Below the pieces are notes generated by a model. It was not told the DNA's origin. It did no database searches and saw nothing but the letters and a program-made list of their open reading frames with translations. A stretch of DNA of 64,000 nt from positions 62,001-126,000 of the forward strand of contig NZ_JAFLND010000004.1 of NCBI RefSeq assembly GCF_017313105.1, in the 5' to 3' direction. A program made the position numbers and the translations under genes. Below are positions 40,558-47,596 of the stretch, piece after piece; within the stretch, counting starts at the first letter, position 1; every line of letters starts with the position of its first letter. Source of the stretch: [Muricauda] lutisoli (nom. illeg.). Lineage in GTDB: Bacteria > Bacteroidota > Bacteroidia > Flavobacteriales > Flavobacteriaceae.

Positions 40558-41849
40558 TCGTTCAGGAGGAATTGCTTTAATTCTTCATAAGTGGCAATGT
40601 TATGTGATTTTTTGTCTTTGTCCATAACCTTCATAATCTGAGGAGGAATTTTTGGGCTAACCTCCAAGGTTTCCTCCACCACATCCAAAAATTTGACGGG
40701 GTGCGCCGTTTCCAAGAAAATACCATAGGTGTCGAGATGGGATTTTTGATATTCTTTTAGTCCCAAATATCCTACGGCACCATGTGGGTCCATAACATAG
40801 CCTGTTTTGGAATACACCTCTTTCATGATTGCCTTAGTGGCATCATCCGTAAACGAGTAGGAGGACAGGCTTTCCTGTAGTTTTTCCAAATTATCTTGGT
40901 ACAAATGCCTGATGCGGACAAAATTACTGGGATCACCTACGTCCATAGCATTGGATATGGTCGCGATGGAAGGCGTGGGTTCGTACACACCATTTTCCAT
41001 GAACTTGGGTACTACGTCATTTACATTGGTAGAGGCCACAAAATGTTTGACCGGCATTCCCAATTTTTGTGCCACCATTCCGGCACAGACATTTCCAAAA
41101 TTTCCTGATGGCACGGAAAAGACAATTTCCTTTCCCTTAGATTTAGCCTGTTTATAAGCAAACAAAAAGTAGAACAGTTGTGGCAGCCATCTGGCTACGT
41201 TGATACTATTGGCCGAGGTCAATTTTTTATGGTCCGTGATATCGGTGTCCAGAAAAGCGGTCTTGACCATACGCTGGCAGTCATCAAAAACACCATCCAC
41301 TTCCATGGCCTCAATGTTTTGACCCAAGGTAGTCAATTGTTTTTCTTGTATCTCGCTTACTTTTCCGCTAGGGTAGAGAATGACCACTTTTACACCATCG
41401 ACCCCTAAAAAGCCATTGGCCACGGCACCTCCAGTATCTCCCGAAGTGGCTACGAGAACTGTTACATCTTGTTTTTCTCCCTGTGAGAAGTAACCGAGGC
41501 AGTTGGCCATAAAGCGAGCGCCAACATCTTTAAAAGCCATGGTTGGACCATGAAAAAGTTCCAATGCCCCCACATTTCCCTCAATATCGACCACTGGGAA
41601 ATCAAAATCCAAGGTGTTCGCGATGATCACTTTCAATGCATCGTCGGGAATGTCTTCCATTACAAATTGATGAATGGCCCGAAAGGCTATTTCCGGATCG
41701 GACAACTCTTCGATGTGTTCAAAAAAATCAGCAGGAAGAGGTGTAATGCTCTCTGGAAAATAAAGCCCCTTGTCCGGAGCGATTCCAGCAATGACGGCCT
41801 CTTTGAACGAAGCCTGTATATTTTGATTGTTTAGACTATAGAATTTCAT
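40554..41849 (-). CDS. thrC: Threonine synthase
   Basis: PLP enzyme that turns O-phosphohomoserine into threonine. 431 residues. The PLP lysine is in GPTMAFKDVGARFM (about 100-113), with the phosphate-binding SGDTGGAV and the SVPSGNFGNV motif. Last gene of thrA-thrB-thrC; the gap to thrB is 3 nt. It converges on the aminopeptidase P gene. Confidence 0.97.
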   Translation of the reverse strand: MKFYSLNNQNIQASFKEAVIAGIAPDKGLYFPESITPLPADFFEHIEELSDPEIAFRAIHQFVMEDIPDDALKVIIANTLDFDFPVVDIEGNVGALELFHGPTMAFKDVGARFMANCLGYFSQGEKQDVTVLVATSGDTGGAVANGFLGVDGVKVVILYPSGKVSEIQEKQLTTLGQNIEAMEVDGVFDDCQRMVKTAFLDTDITDHKKLTSANSINVARWLPQLFYFLFAYKQAKSKGKEIVFSVPSGNFGNVCAGMVAQKLGMPVKHFVASTNVNDVVPKFMENGVYEPTPSIATISNAMDVGDPSNFVRIRHLYQDNLEKLQESLSSYSFTDDATKAIMKEVYSKTGYVMDPHGAVGYLGLKEYQKSHLDTYGIFLETAHPVKFLDVVEETLEVSPKIPPQIMKVMDKDKKSHNIATYEELKQFLLND

Positions 41850-41852
41850 GGA

Positions 41853-42776
41853 TCAAGCAATTTTCTTTACGCCTTGGCTGTTTACTTTGGAAATATGGAT
41901 ATCGAAATCCACTCCAATATTTTGATAGGTGTTTTTCATGGACTCCGCCACCTTTTTGGCGGTATCCTCGCCTTTGCTCAAGGCAAAAATCGAAGGTCCC
42001 GACCCTGAAATTCCACTTCCCAAAGCACCTGCTTTTAAAGCATTGGCCTTAATATCGTCAAATGCTGGAATTAAAATGGAACGGATAGGCTCAACTATAT
42101 AATCGTGCAAAGAGCGTCCGATAAGATCGTAATCATTTTGGAAAAGTCCTGCGACCAATCCGCCCAGGTTGCCCCACTGTTGGATGCCCTGTTGCATGGA
42201 AATCGTGGTTTTTAAAATTTTTCGGGAGTCCGAGGTTTTGATCTCGATCTGTGGATGGATTACCGTTGCATACAATTCCGATGGCGTCGGTATCGGGATA
42301 ATGTCCAGAGGTTCGTAACTACGGACTAAAGTGAATCCTCCGTAAATGGCAGGGGCAACATTATCGGCATGGGCCACATCGCTGGCCAGTTTTTCCCCTT
42401 GCATGGCAAATTCCACCAGTTCCAACTTGGAAAAGGGCTTGCCCAATAATTCGTTCATGGCCCAAACAGCCCCTGTGGAACTTGCAGCACTGCTACCAAT
42501 GCCACTACCGGGCTTTATGCGTTTGTCTATTTCAATTTCAAAACCACCTTCATAATCACTCTTTTCCAATAGGGCCAAACCCGCTACACCGGCCACATTG
42601 TTTTCCGTTTCTAGCGGAAGTTTCTGGCCAATTATTTTGGTGATGTGAATCCCTTTGTCGGAAGTTTTGCGAACTGTCATTTGATCTCCTACCGAATCCA
42701 GTGCCAATCCAAGTACATCAAATCCGCAGGAGACATTGGCTATGGTTGCCGGGCAAAATACTTTAATTTCCTCCAT
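41853..42776 (-). CDS. thrB: Homoserine kinase
   Basis: GHMP-family kinase that phosphorylates homoserine. 307 residues. The ATP loop is RIKPGSGIGSSAASSTGAVWAMN (about 85-107), and the C-terminal motif is GALGSGISGSGPSIFAL. It is placed between thrA (3-nt gap) and thrC (3-nt gap) in the order thrA-thrB-thrC, as in E. coli. Confidence 0.97.
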   Translation of the reverse strand: MEEIKVFCPATIANVSCGFDVLGLALDSVGDQMTVRKTSDKGIHITKIIGQKLPLETENNVAGVAGLALLEKSDYEGGFEIEIDKRIKPGSGIGSSAASSTGAVWAMNELLGKPFSKLELVEFAMQGEKLASDVAHADNVAPAIYGGFTLVRSYEPLDIIPIPTPSELYATVIHPQIEIKTSDSRKILKTTISMQQGIQQWGNLGGLVAGLFQNDYDLIGRSLHDYIVEPIRSILIPAFDDIKANALKAGALGSGISGSGPSIFALSKGEDTAKKVAESMKNTYQNIGVDFDIHISKVNSQGVKKIA

Positions 42777-42779
42777 CCC

Positions 42780-45224
42780 TTAAAAATTTCCGATTCGAAC
42801 GATATCCGCAAAGATACCCGATGCGGTAACATCGGCTCCTGCTCCGGCACCTTTTATGATCAAGGGCTGGTCAACATAACGGTCCGTAAAGAACAGCACA
42901 ATGTTGTCACTTCCCTCCAAATTGTAAAAATCGTGTCCTTTTGGTATTTGTTGTAGGCCTACTTTGGCCTTTCCATCTTCGAACTGTGCGACATATTTTA
43001 GTTTGCTATCCGCTTCTGCAGCATCTTTGTACAATTTTTGAAAGTCAGCCTCATATTTCTTCAGGCTTTCAAAAAATGCTTCGTTGGAGTCGGTCTCCAA
43101 GCTTTCCTTGGGTAGGAATGCCTCGTTTTCGATATCCTCAATATCCAATTGATAACCGCTCTCCCTGGCCAAAATAAGAATCTTTCGCATCACGTCCACT
43201 CCGCTGAGGTCAATAGTGGGATCAGGTTCGGTGTAGCCTTCTTCCTGAGCCTGTTTCACCACATCGTGAAAGGTAGTGGAATCATCAAACGTATTGAAGA
43301 CAAAATTCAAGCTACCGGATAGCACCGCCTGTATTTTTCTCACCTTGTCCCCCGAGGCGATGAGATGTTTTAAGGTATCGATAATAGGGAGTCCAGCGCC
43401 CACATTGGTCTCGAATAAATAAGGTGCATTGTATTGCTTTGCCAATTGTTTCAATTCCTTGTAGTATTCATAATCCGAAGAGGATGCAATTTTATTGCAG
43501 GTGACCACGGATATACTATTCTTTAGATAGCTCGAATAACTTTTGGAAACTTCTGCACTGGCCGTATTGTCCACAAAAATACTATTGCGATAGTTCAGTG
43601 AGTTGATGCGGTCAAAAAATACTTCTTTGTCCGCCGGTTCACCAGAATCCAAGATGTTTTCCCAATCTTTAAGGGAAATTCCATTTTCATCAAAGGCCAT
43701 TTTTCTTGAATTACTGATGCCGATAACACGAACGTTGAGCTTTAGCTCTTCCTTTAAATATTTTTTCTGTTGACGGATTTGCTGCAAGAATTTGGAACCT
43801 ACATTGCCTACGCCCATCACGAATAGGTTGAGCTGTTTGATGTTCTCCTCGAAAAAAGTCTCGTGCAACGAGTTCAGGGCTTTTTTCACATCTTCCTTTT
43901 TGATGACGGCCGAAATGTTACGTTCGGATGCCCCCTGGGCGATGGCTCTTATATTCACGTTGTTTTTACCAAGTGTGCTGAACATTTTACCGCTAAGACC
44001 TTGATGACTTTTCATATTGTCCCCGACCAACGCAACAATGGTAAGGTCTTTTTCAACAATGACGGGTTTGATCTTATTCCTTGAAATCTCGAATTCAAAG
44101 GTCTCGTTCACTGCCTCGGCCGCCAAATCCACATCTTCATCGGCAATACCCACACAAATGGAATGCTCTGAAGATGCTTGGGTGATCAAAACAATACTGA
44201 TGTTCTTGACCGAAAGCGTTTCAAAAAAGCGCTTGGATATTCCAGGGATACCTATCATGCCCGGCCCTTCCAGTGAAAGTAGACTAATATTGCCTACATG
44301 GCTGATGCCGCGAACTGTTTTTCCATTTCCGTTATTGTTCTTAGCAATCAAAGTGCCCGGGTTTTCAGGGTCGAAGGTGTTTTTAATAGCGATCGGGATC
44401 GCTTTGCCCAATACGGGTTGAATGGTTGGCGGATATAGTACTTTGGCTCCAAAATGGGAAAGTTCCATAGCTTCTTGGTAGCTGATATGGGATACGCATT
44501 TGGCCTGTTTCACCAATTTTGGATTAGCCGTGTACATGCCGCTAACGTCGGTCCAAATCTCAAGAATATCCGCATCTATGGCAGCTGCGATTATGGCGGC
44601 GGTATAATCCGAACCTCCTCTGCCCAAGGTGGTCAAATCTCCACTCTTACTGGAGGCAACGAATCCTGGTAAAATTGTTATTTGTTTTTTTGTGGATGAA
44701 AAATAGGTTTCACAATTTGCATTGGAAATGTTGAAATCTACATTGGCCTTACCAAAATTGTTGTCGGTTTTAATGAGTTCCCTGCTATCTTTATAGACAA
44801 CGTCCAAACCTTCGGATTTTAGGAATTCGCTGATGATGAAGGAAGATAACAGCTCGCCATAGCTTACAATTTTGTCGGATAGTTTGGGAGTCAGCTCACC
44901 AATCAGAAAAGCACCCTCCAGCAAGGTCTCCAAAATATTGAGTTCACTTTTCACCTTGCTCAGTGCCGTACTTTGTGAGGTGACGGGAATCAATTCCCTA
45001 ATGGCGGAAATATGTTTGTCCTCGACTTCCTTGAGGCTGTTTTTGTAGCTTACATCTTGCTCGGATGCCGAACGGGACGCGTTAAGAAGCAGGTCTGTTA
45101 CACCTCCAAAGGCCGATACGACCACAGCTATTTGGTCATTTTTTTGATTGGCAAGGATGGATTTGACCTTATTTATATTTTCTGGATTGGCCACCGAAGT
45201 GCCTCCAAATTTTAAGACTTTCAT
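42780..45224 (-). CDS. thrA: Bifunctional aspartate kinase / homoserine dehydrogenase
   Basis: Two enzymes of threonine synthesis in one chain: an N-terminal aspartate kinase and a C-terminal homoserine dehydrogenase. 814 residues, the same plan and size as E. coli ThrA (820). Aspartate kinase opens with KVLKFGGTSVANPENI and holds LTTLGRGGSDYTAA. ACT-type regulatory domains lie at about 305-455, including LVGDNMKSHQGLSGKMF. Homoserine dehydrogenase starts with LFVMGVGNVGSKFLQQI (about 464) and holds EGYTEPDPTIDLSGVDVMRKILILARESG. The operon is preceded by a threonine-rich leader peptide (45290-45343), which suggests that supply is sensed at the tRNA-Thr level. Feedback by threonine through ACT is expected from the family but is not shown here. 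Confidence 0.97.
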   Translation of the reverse strand: MKVLKFGGTSVANPENINKVKSILANQKNDQIAVVVSAFGGVTDLLLNASRSASEQDVSYKNSLKEVEDKHISAIRELIPVTSQSTALSKVKSELNILETLLEGAFLIGELTPKLSDKIVSYGELLSSFIISEFLKSEGLDVVYKDSRELIKTDNNFGKANVDFNISNANCETYFSSTKKQITILPGFVASSKSGDLTTLGRGGSDYTAAIIAAAIDADILEIWTDVSGMYTANPKLVKQAKCVSHISYQEAMELSHFGAKVLYPPTIQPVLGKAIPIAIKNTFDPENPGTLIAKNNNGNGKTVRGISHVGNISLLSLEGPGMIGIPGISKRFFETLSVKNISIVLITQASSEHSICVGIADEDVDLAAEAVNETFEFEISRNKIKPVIVEKDLTIVALVGDNMKSHQGLSGKMFSTLGKNNVNIRAIAQGASERNISAVIKKEDVKKALNSLHETFFEENIKQLNLFVMGVGNVGSKFLQQIRQQKKYLKEELKLNVRVIGISNSRKMAFDENGISLKDWENILDSGEPADKEVFFDRINSLNYRNSIFVDNTASAEVSKSYSSYLKNSISVVTCNKIASSSDYEYYKELKQLAKQYNAPYLFETNVGAGLPIIDTLKHLIASGDKVRKIQAVLSGSLNFVFNTFDDSTTFHDVVKQAQEEGYTEPDPTIDLSGVDVMRKILILARESGYQLDIEDIENEAFLPKESLETDSNEAFFESLKKYEADFQKLYKDAAEADSKLKYVAQFEDGKAKVGLQQIPKGHDFYNLEGSDNIVLFFTDRYVDQPLIIKGAGAGADVTASGIFADIVRIGNF

Positions 45225-45244
45225 AAAGGACTAGTGTTGAAAAA

Positions 45245-45276
45245 AATTCTAAATAGATTGAAAAACGGACGGAATT
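45245..45276 (-). promoter_or_regulatory. Weak hairpin and T-run before thrA, possible attenuator end
   Basis: On the minus strand AATTC (45276-45272) and GAATT (45249-45245) can pair around 22 nt and run into seven T in total. The stem is weak and AT-rich, so a terminator role is doubtful. A second possible pairing joins AAACGGA (45366-45360, before the leader ORF) with TCCGTTT (45269-45263, after it). Confidence 0.25.
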
Positions 45277-45289
45277 ATATATAGCAGAC

Positions 45290-45343
45290 TTACCCCAAAG
45301 GGGTGGTAGTGGTAATAGTGAAGGTAGATGAAAAAGGATTCAT
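45290..45343 (-). CDS. Threonine-rich leader peptide of the thrABC operon (thrL-like)
   Basis: A 17-residue ORF (ATG 45343, TAA ending at 45290) encoding MNPFSSTFTITTTTPLG. It lies 65 nt before thrA in the same direction. Six of 17 residues are Thr (residues 7, 9, 11-14) and one is Ile, the same amino-acid bias as the E. coli thrL peptide. A promoter-like pair of boxes sits 54-85 nt upstream of its ATG. Its last codons form the arm of a small ACCCC-TTT-GGGGT hairpin (45291-45303). No strong terminator is seen between it and thrA, so the mechanism of control is not settled. It was found by reading the intergenic region and is too short for ordinary gene finders. Confidence 0.75.
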   Translation of the reverse strand: MNPFSSTFTITTTTPLG

Positions 45344-45382
45344 CAAATTAAGGTTACTATCCGTTTGTTTTAACTTCATTGC

Positions 45383-45414
45383 TCTGTAATGAGGTGATAA
45401 ATGTAGTACTTTTG
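45383..45414 (+). promoter_or_regulatory. Candidate promoter of nnr (TCTG-N20-TACTTTTG)
   Basis: TACTTTTG (45407-45414) is a perfect -7 box, and TCTG (45383-45386) lies 20 nt upstream as a 3/4 -33. It overlaps the divergent thr promoter at 45398-45428. Confidence 0.55.
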
Positions 45415-45428
45415 TGTACTTCATCAAA
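45398..45428 (-). promoter_or_regulatory. Promoter of the thr leader and operon (TTTG-N19-TACATTTA)
   Basis: On the minus strand TTTG (45428-45425) and TACATTTA (45405-45398) are separated by 19 nt; the -7 has one mismatch (final A for G). The predicted start is about 48 nt before the leader ATG. Confidence 0.6.
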
Positions 45429-45482
45429 TCATTGGTGTTGTTTTTTGCGAAATCCTTATGAATAACCAATTTTTATTGCTGA

Positions 45483-47018
45483 ATGAAAATATTTTCCGCC
45501 GAACAAATCTATCAAGCTGATAAATCCACAATTCAAAAAGAGAAGATAAAGAGTGAGGAACTGATGGAGCGCGCAGCTACACAGCTTTTCGAATGGATGC
45601 ATTCCCGTTTACGTGGTACCCAGGTCAAGATCCAGTTGTTCTGTGGTATTGGGAACAATGGTGGGGATGGTTTGGTGCTGGCCAGAAAATTGAATGAGCA
45701 CGGTTATTCCATTAAAGTATATGTGGTCAACTATAGTGATAAAAGATCGGAGGACTTTCTGCTAAATTTGGAACGTTTGAAAGATGGGAAGGTATGGCCT
45801 GATTTTATCAACGAAGAAAGTGAGTTGCCCAAGATTTCACCCAACGATATTGTGGTGGATGCCATTTTTGGAATCGGTCTCAACCGAGCTCCGGATGAGT
45901 GGGTGGGCAACTTGATCAAGCACATTAACAATTCTCGTGCTTTCACCTTATCCGTAGACGTGCCCTCGGGCTTGCCTGTTGATAGGGGGCCTTGGGAGCC
46001 TTCGTATGTGATCAATTCCAGCTATGTGTTGAGTTTTCAGGTGCCTAAATTGGTTTTCTTTTTGCCCCGAACCGGAGTGTATGTAAATCAATGGGAAATC
46101 CTTGATATCGGCTTGGACCAAGATTATATTTCCAACACGGAAACGGATTTTGAACTGATCGGACGCCCTGAAGTATTGCCCATGTACCGACCGAGGCTCA
46201 AATTTTCACATAAAGGCAATTATGGACATTCGGTGATTGTTGGTGGTAGTTATGGCAAGATAGGTGCCGTACAATTGGCTGCTAGCTCCTGTTTAAGCGT
46301 GGGTAGTGGTTTGGTGACCGCATTTATTCCCAAATGCGGGTATAATTCCCTGCAAACCGCTATTCCAGAGGTAATGGTTTTGACTGGGTCTCGAGAGAAG
46401 AATATTTCAGGCATAGAAATTCCATTTGAGCCTTCCGTTATTGGAGTAGGGGTTGGTATCGGTCAAGATGATGATACAATTTCTGCCTTTGGCACTTTTT
46501 TGAAAAAGATGGATTCTCCCATGGTGATAGATGCCGATGGACTGAACATTTTATCCCAAAACCCTGAAATGCTCAGCGATGTTCCCGAGTTATCGGTACT
46601 TACACCTCATCCGAAGGAATTGGAGCGATTGATCGGGCACTGGTCTTCCGATTTTGAAAAGTTGGAAAAAGCCAAAACGTTCGCTGCTCAATACAATTTG
46701 ATAGTAGTGATAAAAGGAGCGCATACAGTTACCCTTTTTAATGGTAAAGGTTATGTAAATACGACTGGAAACCCAGGTATGGCCACAGCAGGGAGCGGCG
46801 ATGTGTTAACAGGTATGATCACCGGGCTTATTGCCCAAGGCTATTCAACTGTGGAAGCTTCAATATTCGGAGTGTACCTGCACGGTTTGGCAGGAGATTT
46901 GGCTGCAAGCACAAAGGGTTATGAGGCGCTCAAGGCATCCACTCTTGTGGAACATATTGGAAGTGCCTTTTCAGAACTGTTCCGTCAACCGGAGATGGAA
47001 CAGAAGGATAAAAGTTAG
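45483..47018 (+). CDS. nnr: Bifunctional NAD(P)H-hydrate repair enzyme (epimerase and dehydratase)
   Basis: Repairs NADH/NADPH hydrates: the N-terminal half epimerises the R and S forms (NnrE), and the C-terminal half dehydrates the S form with ADP (NnrD). 511 residues. NnrE motif: FCGIGNNGGDGLVLARKL (about 54-71); NnrD motif: TTGNPGMATAGSGDVLTGMITGL (about 427-449), a ribokinase-like fold. The gene is divergent from thrA, with overlapping candidate promoters. Confidence 0.96.
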   Translation: MKIFSAEQIYQADKSTIQKEKIKSEELMERAATQLFEWMHSRLRGTQVKIQLFCGIGNNGGDGLVLARKLNEHGYSIKVYVVNYSDKRSEDFLLNLERLKDGKVWPDFINEESELPKISPNDIVVDAIFGIGLNRAPDEWVGNLIKHINNSRAFTLSVDVPSGLPVDRGPWEPSYVINSSYVLSFQVPKLVFFLPRTGVYVNQWEILDIGLDQDYISNTETDFELIGRPEVLPMYRPRLKFSHKGNYGHSVIVGGSYGKIGAVQLAASSCLSVGSGLVTAFIPKCGYNSLQTAIPEVMVLTGSREKNISGIEIPFEPSVIGVGVGIGQDDDTISAFGTFLKKMDSPMVIDADGLNILSQNPEMLSDVPELSVLTPHPKELERLIGHWSSDFEKLEKAKTFAAQYNLIVVIKGAHTVTLFNGKGYVNTTGNPGMATAGSGDVLTGMITGLIAQGYSTVEASIFGVYLHGLAGDLAASTKGYEALKASTLVEHIGSAFSELFRQPEMEQKDKS

Positions 47019-47022
47019 TCTT

Positions 47023-47442
47023 TTAGGCGCTATTCCTTCCTTTTTTTGCTTCAAGTTTTTTTTGTGCCCACGCCAAGGCATTGTCAAACTCTATAAAAAA
47101 CTCCATAGGCTTTTTATAGAACATTTTTTCAATATTGAAATTGTGCATGTCTATCTCCTTTTTGGAGACGATAGCGAAGGCTTTGAGATTGTCCATGCCT
47201 CTGAGGTAATTGTATACCGTCGGGTCTACGGCATACGAATTTTTTCTTAAGCTGATATAGGCAAAATCTTTATCCCTAAAATGGATTTCCGATATACCGA
47301 TCATTTGGTAAGCCCTTTCAAGGGTGATGGTGGTACCTTCATTAAAAGAAGCAACCATATAATTTTTGAAAACCTGAACGGTTCCTATGTCCAGTTGATA
47401 CTCGCGTACCACTACGGTCTTCTTTTTAGAAGTTATTTTCAT
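47023..47442 (-). CDS. SpoIIAA/STAS-like small protein of unknown function
   Basis: 139 residues from the ATG at 47442; two codons upstream a TTG also begins the frame. A conserved-looking core (NYMVASFNEGTTITLERAYQMIGISEIHFRDKDFAYISLRKNSYAVDPTVYNYLRGMDNLKAFAIVS) has the alternating strand/helix pattern of the STAS-like fold, with a helical C-terminus (MEFFIEFDNALAWAQKKLE). No phosphorylation motif is evident. It lies between the convergent nnr and the terminator after clpC, on the minus strand. Confidence 0.75.
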   Translation of the reverse strand: MKITSKKKTVVVREYQLDIGTVQVFKNYMVASFNEGTTITLERAYQMIGISEIHFRDKDFAYISLRKNSYAVDPTVYNYLRGMDNLKAFAIVSKKEIDMHNFNIEKMFYKKPMEFFIEFDNALAWAQKKLEAKKGRNSA

Positions 47443-47552
47443 TCCCAAGTGTAATTATAGTGTCTCAGGAATAAAATTATTAGGTAATGGCTGTTAACGA
47501 AAAAATAATAGATTAAACGCTAAAATATCGTATGTACGGTAATTCCAAGGCA

Positions 47553-47582
47553 TAAAAAAAGCTGACGACAGTCAGCTTTTTA
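47553..47582. terminator. Rho-independent terminator after clpC
   Basis: AAAAAGCTGAC (47556-47566) pairs with GTCAGCTTTTT (47571-47581) around the loop GACA; A-run and T-run on both sides. It separates clpC from the STAS-like gene. Confidence 0.92.
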
Positions 47583-47596
47583 AAGTTTATCTTAAA

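Noticed and set aside
45291-45303. Strong rho-independent attenuator terminator at the thr leader
   Set aside because: The ACCCC-TTT-GGGGT hairpin is not followed by a T-run, so it was not called a terminator.
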